DNA of 26,846 nt from the NCBI GenBank assembly GCA_016780605.1, contig JADHLS010000001.1, positions 1 through 26,846 on the forward strand, in the 5' to 3' direction. Positions 20,833-26,846 of the stretch are shown piece after piece. The notes below the pieces were generated by a model. It saw nothing but the letters and a program-made list of their open reading frames with translations, was not told the DNA's origin and did no database searches. Position numbers and translations under genes: made by a program. Source of the stretch: Reyranella sp. Lineage in GTDB: Bacteria; Pseudomonadota; Alphaproteobacteria; Reyranellales; Reyranellaceae. Every line of letters begins with the position of its first letter. The first letter of the stretch is position 1.

Positions 20833-21651
20833 ATGGACTTCGGCGCCCAATGGACCAATGCGGCCAACGCGGTCGTCGCCCTGGTGACGACCTATGGCCT
20901 GCGTGTGATCGGCGCGATCGTCATCCTGATCGTCGGCTGGATGGCGTCGGGGCTCGTCTATCGCACCGTGGTCCGGCTGTGCGAGCGATCCACTCACATC
21001 GACCGCACGGTCGGCCTCTTCCTAGCCAATGGCGCGCGCTACACGGCGCTGGTCTTCACCTTCGTCGCGGTGATGACGACCTTCGGCATCGCCACCACGA
21101 GCTTCGTGGCCGTGCTGGGCGCGCTTGGCATCGCCATCGGCCTCGCGTTGCAGGGCACGCTCAGCAATCTCGCCGCCGGCATCATGCTGGTGGTGTTCCG
21201 GCCGTTCCACATCGGCGATCGCATCGAGACCGGCGGCGTCGGCGGCACGATCTGCGAGGTCAACCTCTTCTATACCGAGATCGATGGCGACGATAACGCC
21301 CGCATCATCATCCCCAACGGCAAGCTGTGGGGCGAGATCGTGCGCGTGCCGACGCGGCACGGCACCGCGCGCCTGGAGCTGCATTTCCAGCGGCCGGCCA
21401 ACGACGATATCGGCGCCGCCATCGGCCGCCTGCGCGAGCTGATCGAGCGCGACAAGCGGGTGCTGCGCATCGCCGACATCGGCGTCGAGAGCCTGGCCAA
21501 CGACAACTACACGCTGGCGGCCCATCTCTGGGTATCGCGCCAGGATGCGACTGCCGTGCGCTTCGACCTCAATCGGACCGTCAAGGAGGAGTTCGAGCGC
21601 CGGCCGCCTGCCAACACGCCAAGGGCGGCAGTGGAGCGCCGGGCCGGATAG
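20833..21651 (+). CDS. Small-conductance mechanosensitive channel (MscS family)
   Basis: 272 aa, close to the minimal MscS size. It has TM1 at about residues 21-43, TM2 at about 67-86 and the pore-lining TM3 from about 91, with the Gly/Ala-rich GALGIAIGLALQGTLSNLAAG segment, then the FRPFHIGDRIE beta-domain entry and NGKLWGEIV. It would open under membrane tension to release osmolytes. The ATG at 20833 has no strong ribosome binding site; it lies 50 bp after phaZ. The metallophosphoesterase gene follows after 16 bases. Confidence 0.92.
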   Translation: MDFGAQWTNAANAVVALVTTYGLRVIGAIVILIVGWMASGLVYRTVVRLCERSTHIDRTVGLFLANGARYTALVFTFVAVMTTFGIATTSFVAVLGALGIAIGLALQGTLSNLAAGIMLVVFRPFHIGDRIETGGVGGTICEVNLFYTEIDGDDNARIIIPNGKLWGEIVRVPTRHGTARLELHFQRPANDDIGAAIGRLRELIERDKRVLRIADIGVESLANDNYTLAAHLWVSRQDATAVRFDLNRTVKEEFERRPPANTPRAAVERRAG

Positions 21652-21667
21652 AGCTAGCATCGGCCGC

Positions 21668-22534
21668 ATGGACACGACCCTCGGCCTCCCCGTCGAGATC
21701 TCCGACTGGAAGCCCGCGCCGTTCGCGGTGGGCGGCGACAGCGTGTTCGCGATCGGCGATGTGCACGGCTGCTCGGCCGAGCTCGGCGCGCTCCTGGGCG
21801 CCATCGCCCGCCTCGGCCATGACTTCGAGGGCAAGCGGCGCATCATCTATCTCGGCGACATGATCAATCGCGGCCCCGACACGATCGGGGTGCTCGAGCA
21901 GTGGGCGCGTGACGAGGAGGCCCATGGCGTCGACCGTGTCGACCGCCTGATGGGCAACCATGAGATCATGATGCTGCTCACCGCGATCGACGGTCCGCAT
22001 GCCCGCAAGGCCGAGCAGATGTGGCTTTCCAAGCGCATGGGCGGCGACAAATTCCTGGCGCAGATGCGCGAGCGCGTCGGGCGTCCCGATGCGCCGCCCG
22101 ATCAGGCGCTGCTCAAGGCGGCGCTGGGTGAGGCCGTCTTCCATCGCCTGTGGGGCATGCGCAGCCATGTGCGGCTCGGCAATGCGCTGTTCGTCCATGG
22201 CGGACTCGACCCGCACGCCGACCCCGACGAGTTTCTGGCGCGGCCCTGGACCATCTTCACCGAGGCGCGCTGGGCCTGGATCAACCATGGCTTCCTCGAC
22301 TGGAAGGGCGGCTTCAAGGGCACACTGGTGGTGCATGGCCACACACCTCCCGACAAGCATCAGGCCATCAGCGGCATGGAAGACGTGCATCTGTTCGAGG
22401 GCGATCGTCTGGGCCTGGATGGCGGCAGCGCCCGCACCGGCATCGTCACCGCCGCCGAGATCCGTCACGGCGCCTATCGCATCCTGAAGGCCGGCACAGC
22501 CTTCGCCGCGCCCATGTCCTCCAACGACGGATAG
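21668..22534 (+). CDS. PPP-type metallophosphoesterase (protein phosphatase or Ap4A hydrolase-like)
   Basis: 288 aa with the full two-metal signature: GDVHG (residues 30-34), GDMINRG (63-69), GNHE (96-99), then a His in FVHGG and another in VVHGHTP. This order defines the PPP branch that includes bacterial serine/threonine phosphatases and symmetrical diadenosine tetraphosphatases. Substrate choice between phosphoproteins and Ap4A cannot be made by reading. It is cytoplasmic, with no signal peptide. It starts 16 bases after mscS and probably shares its transcript. Confidence 0.88.
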   Translation: MDTTLGLPVEISDWKPAPFAVGGDSVFAIGDVHGCSAELGALLGAIARLGHDFEGKRRIIYLGDMINRGPDTIGVLEQWARDEEAHGVDRVDRLMGNHEIMMLLTAIDGPHARKAEQMWLSKRMGGDKFLAQMRERVGRPDAPPDQALLKAALGEAVFHRLWGMRSHVRLGNALFVHGGLDPHADPDEFLARPWTIFTEARWAWINHGFLDWKGGFKGTLVVHGHTPPDKHQAISGMEDVHLFEGDRLGLDGGSARTGIVTAAEIRHGAYRILKAGTAFAAPMSSNDG

Positions 22535-22556
22535 GCGGCGATTTTTCCGCCGGTCT

Positions 22557-22583
22557 TGTCGGAATCAAACCTGGTCGTTCGTC
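22557..22583 (+). promoter_or_regulatory. Predicted ECF42 promoter of the DGPF-sigma operon
   Basis: TGTCGG (22557-22562), a 17-base spacer and CGTC (22580-22583), 24 bases before the ATG of the DGPF gene. The consensus I recall for ECF42 sigma factors is TGTCGA with CGA/TC, so the -35 box differs at one base. The second copy at 24359-24385 has the same spacing and the same GTTCGTCCT context around the -10 box. An autoregulated operon is the inference. Confidence 0.72.
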
Positions 22584-22607
22584 CTAGGCAAAATCGAGGG
22601 TCTTGCC

Positions 22608-22997
22608 ATGCTTTACGCTATCCTTTGCTACAACTCCGAGGACGCGGTCGGCGCGTGGTCCAAGGAGTACCACGACGAGACCATGGCCAAGCTGATGGTC
22701 GTTCAGGACAAGCTCGCCAAGCAGGGCCGACTGGGGCCTGTTGCTCGCCTGCTGCCGACCACGGCCGCCACCACCCTGCGCAAGGGGCGCGATGAGCTGG
22801 TGATCGACGGTCCCTTCGCCGAGACCAAGGAGCAGCTGCTGGGCTTCTACATCATCGACTGCGCCTCGCTCGAGCAGGCCATCGCGACGGCCAAGGACCT
22901 CGCCAAGGCCAATCCGGGGACCGGCAGCTATGAGATCCGGCCGGTGGCCGAGCTGCATGACAATCGCCTCGCCCTCGAGCGGAAGCCGGCGGCGTGA
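22608..22997 (+). CDS. DGPF/YCII-related protein, ECF42 partner
   Basis: 129 aa with the YCII-like ferredoxin-fold. The motif DGPF at residues 67-70, followed by AETKEQLLGFYIIDC, is the hallmark of the DGPF family found beside ECF42 sigma factors. The biochemical role is unknown; an enzymatic or ligand-binding function has been proposed for the fold. A GAGGG ribosome binding site precedes the ATG. Its stop codon overlaps the GTG start codon of the sigma gene, so the two are translationally coupled under the promoter at 22557. Confidence 0.92.
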   Translation: MLYAILCYNSEDAVGAWSKEYHDETMAKLMVVQDKLAKQGRLGPVARLLPTTAATTLRKGRDELVIDGPFAETKEQLLGFYIIDCASLEQAIATAKDLAKANPGTGSYEIRPVAELHDNRLALERKPAA

Positions 22998-24274
22998 ACG
23001 ATATCGGCTGGATCGACGCGGTCCTGAGCGCCGCGCGTCCCCAGGCGATGGGGGCACTGCTGCGCTATTTCCGCGATCTCGATACGGCCGAAGAGGCTTT
23101 CCAGGAAGCCTGCCTGCGCGCGCTGCGCACTTGGCCGCAGAATGGCCCGCCGCGCGATGCCGCCGCCTGGCTGATCTTCGTCGGCCGCAACGCGGCGATG
23201 GACGACGTGCGCCGGCGCGCCAAGCAGGTGGCGCTGCCCGACGAGGCGACGATCTCCGACCTCGACGATGCCGAGAGCGCGATGGCCGACCGGCTGGACA
23301 GCGAGCAGTACCGCGACGACATCCTGCGGCTGCTGTTCATCTGTTGCCATCCCGAGCTGCCGGCGACGCAGCAGATCGCCCTGGCGCTGCGGGTCGTCTG
23401 CGGCCTGCCGGTGCGGCAGATCGCACGCGCCTTCCTCGTGGGCGAAGGCGCGATGGAGCAGCGCCTGACGCGGGCCAAGGCGCGAATCGCCGATGCCGGG
23501 ACGGCGTTCGAGACGCCGGGCGCCGACCAGCGGGCCGAGCGGCTGGCCGCGGTGTCGGCGATGATCTACCTGGTGTTCAACGAGGGCTATTCGGCGCGTG
23601 GCGATAAGGCCAAGGCGCGCACGGCTCTCGCCAATGAAGGCATCCGCCTGGTGCGGCTACTGCTACGTGTCTTCCCGCAGGAGCCGGAGGTCATGGGCTT
23701 GGCCGCGCTCATGCTGCTGCAGCAGGCTCGCGCGCCGGCACGCTTCGCCGCGGACGGTGCCATTATCCTGCTGGAAGACCAGGATCGCCGCCGCTGGAAC
23801 GACAAGCAGATCGCCGAAGGCCTGGCGCTGATCGACAAGGCAATGCGCCATCGCCGGCCCGGGCCCTACCAGGTGCAGGCCGCGATCGCCGCCCTGCATG
23901 CCCAAGCCAGACGGCCGGAGGAAACCGACTGGGCGCAGATCGATCTGCTCTATGCCAATCTCGAGCGCTTGCAGCCCTCGCCGGTGGTGACGCTCAATCG
24001 CGCCGTGGCAGTGAACAAGCTGCGCGGGCCGGAGGCCGCCTTGGCGATGATCGAGCCCCTCAGCGCGCGCCTCTCGGGATATTTCTATTTTCATGGCGTG
24101 AAGGGCGCGCTGCTACAGCAGCTCGACCGCCACGCCGAGGCGCGCGCCGCCTTCGACCGCGCAATCTCGCTGGCAAACACGCCCGCTGAGGCCGCCCACA
24201 TCCGTCACCATCTCGACCATCTCGACAAGGAAAGCGTTCTTGCCGGACCGCGGGCCTCCAGGCCCGCATCATGA
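22994..24274 (+). CDS. ECF42-group RNA polymerase sigma factor with C-terminal TPR-like extension
   Basis: 426 aa, much longer than a plain ECF factor. Region sigma2 lies at about residues 15-75 (DTAEEAFQEACLRAL, AAWLIFVGRNAAMDDVRR). Sigma4 lies at about 110-170 (PATQQIALALRVVCGLPVRQIARAF). The rest is the helical TPR-like domain of this group (VFNEGYSARG, ALANEGIRLVRLL, VTLNRAVAV), which is thought to replace an anti-sigma factor. No anti-sigma gene is nearby. The GTG start overlaps the DGPF stop codon. The last 12 residues (415-426) and the stop codon are encoded by the palindromic element that begins at 24237, so the natural C terminus was probably near residue 412. Confidence 0.93.
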   Translation: MNDIGWIDAVLSAARPQAMGALLRYFRDLDTAEEAFQEACLRALRTWPQNGPPRDAAAWLIFVGRNAAMDDVRRRAKQVALPDEATISDLDDAESAMADRLDSEQYRDDILRLLFICCHPELPATQQIALALRVVCGLPVRQIARAFLVGEGAMEQRLTRAKARIADAGTAFETPGADQRAERLAAVSAMIYLVFNEGYSARGDKAKARTALANEGIRLVRLLLRVFPQEPEVMGLAALMLLQQARAPARFAADGAIILLEDQDRRRWNDKQIAEGLALIDKAMRHRRPGPYQVQAAIAALHAQARRPEETDWAQIDLLYANLERLQPSPVVTLNRAVAVNKLRGPEAALAMIEPLSARLSGYFYFHGVKGALLQQLDRHAEARAAFDRAISLANTPAEAAHIRHHLDHLDKESVLAGPRASRPAS

Positions 24275-24343
24275 GTCATGAGCGCGGAGAGCCGCATCGA
24301 CCCTCGGTCGATGCGGCGTTGGAGGCCCGCGGTCCGGCAAGAA
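24237..24343. repeat. Palindromic element E with 24-bp perfect terminal inverted repeats, overlapping the sigma gene 3' end
   Basis: The outer arms 24237-24260 and 24320-24343 are exact reverse complements (start TTCTTGCCGG, end CCGGCAAGAA). The left arm contains the hairpin gcgggcct-cc-aggcccgc. The spacer carries ATCATGAG and CATGAGCGCGG, as in the other copies. Just before the right arm is a second perfect hairpin with 11-bp stems (24292-24302 and 24306-24316, loop CTC). The element ends 15 bp before the second ECF42 promoter. Confidence 0.92.
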
Positions 24344-24358
24344 AAACTCGAGTCGCCA

Positions 24359-24385
24359 TGTCGATTCGCAGCCTCCCCGTTCGTC
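24359..24385 (+). promoter_or_regulatory. Predicted ECF42 promoter of the VOC-DoxX operon
   Basis: TGTCGA (24359-24364), a 17-base spacer and CGTC (24382-24385), 40 bases before the VOC start codon. This is an exact match to the ECF42 consensus I recall. It has the same spacing as the upstream copy and shares GTTCGTCCT around the -10 box, so the two promoters support each other. Confidence 0.78.
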
Positions 24386-24425
24386 CTTGGGTCATGCCTG
24401 TTGGCCCCACTGAACGGAGACTGTC

Positions 24426-24833
24426 ATGAACCAAGCCCTTCCCCCGGTCCTCGGCGGCGTCGCGCCCTATCTCGGCGTCAGCGATGCCGGCAAAGCCGCC
24501 GACTTCTATGCCAAGGCGCTCGGCGCCAAGGAAGTCATGCGCATGCCGCCCGATGACAAGGGCCGCTACATGCACATCCATCTCGTGGTCAATGGCGGCT
24601 CGTTGATGCTGGCCGACGCCTTCCCCGACCATGGCCATCCGCTGGAGAGCCACGGCGGTTATACCCTGCATCTGCAGGTCGATGATGCCGACGCCTGGTG
24701 GAAGCGCGCCGTCGACGCGGGCGCCGAGCCGTTGATGCCGGTGACTGTCATGTTCTGGGGCGACCGCTACGGCCAGTTCCGCGACCCCTACGGCGTGCGC
24801 TGGTCGGTCGGCACGACGCCGAAGCAGGCCTGA
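24426..24833 (+). CDS. VOC-superfamily (PhnB/glyoxalase-like) protein
   Basis: 135 aa, one complete VOC unit of the PhnB-like type: VAPYLGVSDAGKAADFYAKALGAKEV at the N terminus, a YTLHLQVDDADAWWKRAVDAGA helix in the middle, and WGDRYGQFRDPYGVRWSVG at the end. The usual first His ligand is replaced by Pro14-Tyr15, as in many PhnB-like members, so metal catalysis is doubtful. GGAG precedes the ATG. It is the first gene of the second predicted ECF42 operon and is followed after two bases by the DoxX-like gene. Such proteins recur beside ECF42 systems. Confidence 0.9.
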   Translation: MNQALPPVLGGVAPYLGVSDAGKAADFYAKALGAKEVMRMPPDDKGRYMHIHLVVNGGSLMLADAFPDHGHPLESHGGYTLHLQVDDADAWWKRAVDAGAEPLMPVTVMFWGDRYGQFRDPYGVRWSVGTTPKQA

Positions 24834-24835
24834 CC

Positions 24836-25234
24836 ATGAACACCGGGGCCGCCTTGTGGACAGGGCGCGCGTTGAGCGGCATCGCCATCCTGTTCCTTAC
24901 CGTTGACGGCGCCATCAAGCTGGTGCCGATCCAGCCGGTCACCGACAGCCTGCGCGAGCTCGGCTATCCGGCCAGCGATTCCCTTGCTCGTTTCATCGGC
25001 GTCGTGACGCTGCTTGGTACCGCCCTCTATGCCTGGTCCCGCACCGCGCTTCTCGGCGCGGTGCTGCTGACGGGTCTGATGGGCGGCGCGATCGCGAGCC
25101 ACCTGCGGCTCGACCATCCGCTGTTCAGCCACACGCTGTTCGGCGTGTGGCTCGGCCTGTTCCTGTGGGTTGGCCTGTGGCTACGCCTGCCGCATGTGCG
25201 GCAGGCTCTCCCGATCAGCCGATCAGCTCCGTGA
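24836..25234 (+). CDS. DoxX-like small membrane protein
   Basis: 132 aa with four predicted transmembrane helices (about residues 10-30, 50-66, 70-88 and 98-117). A DGAIKLVP segment follows the first helix, and a SHLRLDHPLFSHTLFG loop precedes the fourth, as in DoxX-like families. The role is unknown; family members are linked to redox or thiol stress. It starts two bases after the VOC stop codon and so shares its ECF42-type promoter. Its 3' end overlaps the convergent kinase gene by 20 bases. Confidence 0.85.
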   Translation: MNTGAALWTGRALSGIAILFLTVDGAIKLVPIQPVTDSLRELGYPASDSLARFIGVVTLLGTALYAWSRTALLGAVLLTGLMGGAIASHLRLDHPLFSHTLFGVWLGLFLWVGLWLRLPHVRQALPISRSAP

Positions 25235-26846
25235 TCTTTTCGGCGAGCTGGTGCTGGCGATAGGGCTTCGACAGGCGCGGCAGGTCGACCTTGCTTCGCG
25301 CCGGAAGATCGGCGTAGCCGGTGGCGAGCAGGACAGGCAATTCGGGCCTCAACGCGCGGGCTTCCGCCGCCAGCTGCACGCCGTTCATGCCCGGCATGGC
25401 GTAGTCGGTGATCAGGAGGTCGATCGCCTTGTCGCTTTTCAACACCTCCATCGCGGCATCTCCGGACGCTGCCTTGATCACCGCATGCCCGAGATCCTCC
25501 AGTAGCGCCACCGTGCTGAGGCTGATCAAAGGGTCGTCGTCGACGAACAGCAGTGTGTAGCGACGCACGCTCGGCTCGGCGTCAGTTGTTCCCTCGGCCG
25601 GCGGCACATGCGCGTCACCCTCGGCGGCCGGCAGCCACAACTCTGCGCGTGTCCCCCGGGCAGGTTCACTGTGCAGTCGCAACGCGCCTTTCAACTGCAG
25701 CGCCAAGCCATGGATCATCGAGAGGCCGAGGCCTGTGCCCTTGCCGACCTCCTTTGTCGAAAAGAACGGCTCGACCGCACGCGTCAAGGTCTGGGCATCC
25801 ATGCCGCAACCGGTATCGGACACGCAGATCCGCACATAGCGGCCCGGCATGAGATCGTTCGCGTCGGCCACATTCTCCGACGAGAGGGCAATCGTCAGCG
25901 TTCCCCCGTCGGGCGTGGCGTCACGGGCATTGACCGCCAGATTGAGCAAGGCGAGGTCGATCTGGTTGGCATCGGCCAGGGCCGGCGGCAGGTCAGTCGG
26001 CAGATCGAGGGCGATGGTGATGGATGGACCGAGCGAATGGCGCAGCAGATCCATGACGCCGCGCACCAATTCGGCGAGGTCGATGGCTTTGGGCTGGAGC
26101 GCCTGACGCCGCGCGAAGGCAAGCAGGCGCTGGGTCAGGGCAGCACCGCGCTGGGCGCCTTGTGTGGCGCCGTCGATCAGGCGGTTGGTCAGGGGATCGA
26201 ATGGCAAACGTTTCCGCAGAAGCTCGAGATTGCCTAATACGGCGGTCAGCAAGTTGTTGAAGTCATGCGCCACGCCGCCGGTGAGCTGGCCGATCGATTC
26301 GAGCTTCTGAAGCTGGCGCAGCTGTTCCCCGGTGCGCGTGCGCTCGGCGATCTCAGCCAACAGCTCGTCGTGCGCCTGCTGGAGCTGGGCAGTGCGCTCT
26401 TGGACACGAAGCTCGAGCTCGTCGTTGATCTGTTGCAGCCGCGTCTCGCCTTGACGCAAGTCCTCCAGCAGCGAGCGGGTTTCCAGCTGCCGCCGCCGTC
26501 CTTTCACGGTGGCGCGCACCAGGCTCACCAGGGTGGTCGGATGGAACGGCCGCTCGATGAAGGAGACGTTGCCCAGGATCTCCAGCCACCGCCCCGCGAT
26601 CGGATTGCGCTCCGGGCCGCCACCGTGGTCGGTGACCAGCACGAACGGCAGGTCGGACCACGCCGGCTGGTTGCCAAGCCAAGCCGCCAAAGGTTTGAGA
26701 TCGGCGCTGCGGATGGCGTCTTCCGTCACCAGCACGAATGCCGTGTCGTCGTCGAGCGCTTCCACCAGCGCCGCGACGTCGCGGCAGGCGACGCTCTCGA
26801 CTTCCACCTGGTCGATCAACGACCTTGCAACGGCGGCATCTCGGCC
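25215..26846 (-). CDS. Hybrid sensor histidine kinase/response regulator (5' end outside the window)
   Basis: About 543 residues are visible; the frame is open to the right edge, so the N terminus is missing. The order is an N-terminal region starting GRDAAVARSL that may be a pseudo-receiver, a long coiled coil with LEDLRQGETRLQQIN and similar heptads, and the HisKA motif GGVAHDFNNLLTAVLGN with the phosphoacceptor His at 26265-26267. The ATPase domain follows (NLAVNARDATPDGG, DTGCGMD, GTGLGLSM), then a C-terminal receiver with Asp at 25404-25406 in LLITDYAMPG and Lys in RLSKPYR. No transmembrane helix is visible, so it is a cytoplasmic kinase, probably phosphorylating its own receiver. An in-frame TTG at 26819 is unlikely to be the real start. 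Confidence 0.92.
   Translation of the reverse strand, partial: GRDAAVARSLIDQVEVESVACRDVAALVEALDDDTAFVLVTEDAIRSADLKPLAAWLGNQPAWSDLPFVLVTDHGGGPERNPIAGRWLEILGNVSFIERPFHPTTLVSLVRATVKGRRRQLETRSLLEDLRQGETRLQQINDELELRVQERTAQLQQAHDELLAEIAERTRTGEQLRQLQKLESIGQLTGGVAHDFNNLLTAVLGNLELLRKRLPFDPLTNRLIDGATQGAQRGAALTQRLLAFARRQALQPKAIDLAELVRGVMDLLRHSLGPSITIALDLPTDLPPALADANQIDLALLNLAVNARDATPDGGTLTIALSSENVADANDLMPGRYVRICVSDTGCGMDAQTLTRAVEPFFSTKEVGKGTGLGLSMIHGLALQLKGALRLHSEPARGTRAELWLPAAEGDAHVPPAEGTTDAEPSVRRYTLLFVDDDPLISLSTVALLEDLGHAVIKAASGDAAMEVLKSDKAIDLLITDYAMPGMNGVQLAAEARALRPELPVLLATGYADLPARSKVDLPRLSKPYRQHQLAEKITELIG

Noticed and set aside
24237..24343. Rho-independent terminator for the sigma gene
   Set aside because: The stems are strong but no U-tract follows on the plus strand, and the same element occurs at other loci with identical ends, so a repeat is the better call. 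Incidental termination is still possible.
24237..24343. Insertion sequence
   Set aside because: It has terminal inverted repeats but only about 107 bp and no coding capacity; at most it is a non-autonomous element.

Overview
This is a GC-rich, densely packed chromosomal window from a free-living heterotroph, most likely an alphaproteobacterium. The case for that rests on the gene set: a LivG-type transporter ATPase next to an acyl-CoA synthetase, an intracellular PhaZ depolymerase, a SCO1/SenC protein, a hybrid kinase with HisKA, ATPase and REC domains, and an ECF42 sigma factor. A Reyranella- or Rhodospirillales-like host is possible, but I cannot fix the genus by reading. There is no tRNA, rRNA, transposase, integrase, phage gene or CRISPR array. 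No stretch longer than about 215 bases lacks a gene.

Layout. Positions 1-5133 lie on the minus strand: livG (96-884), a long-chain acyl-CoA synthetase (994-2973), and an OmpR-type regulator with its histidine kinase (4453-5133, 3045-4445). A divergent alpha/beta hydrolase (5248-6069) and a small exported two-cysteine protein (6176-6442) follow on the plus strand and converge on a TPR lipoprotein (6593-7591, minus). From 7700 to 17308 runs a tight plus-strand array: acnA, a DinB-like protein, a VOC/alpha-beta-hydrolase fusion, a nitroreductase, a GT87-type membrane glycosyltransferase, acs and an amidase. A composite palindromic repeat closes it (17309-17522). A minus-strand pair follows, a flavin reductase-like protein and a MESH1-like small alarmone hydrolase. 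Divergent from it are SCO1, then phaZ, mscS and a metallophosphoesterase. The last part is an ECF42 module: a DGPF/YCII protein and the sigma factor, then a VOC protein and a DoxX-like membrane protein. A hybrid histidine kinase cut by the right edge meets it tail to tail.

How the genes fit together. The metabolic genes suit growth on fatty and short-chain acids and storage-polymer turnover: an acyl-CoA synthetase in the liv-type locus, acetyl-CoA synthetase, aconitase and a PHB depolymerase. The clearest regulatory reading is in the ECF42 module. Two near-identical promoters (TGTCGG-N17-CGTC at 22557-22583 and TGTCGA-N17-CGTC at 24359-24385) stand before the DGPF-sigma operon and before the VOC-DoxX operon. 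This suggests an autoregulated sigma factor with a second target operon next door.

The least explained feature is a family of roughly 85-110 bp palindromic elements that begin TTGCCGG and end CCGGCAA. Each has two hairpins with CTCCAG and CTGGAG tips. Copies lie on both sides of livG, nested inside each other at 17309-17522, and across the 3' end of the ECF42 gene. They touch coding sequence: one abuts the livG start codon where a ribosome binding site should be, and another supplies the last dozen residues and the stop codon of the sigma factor.
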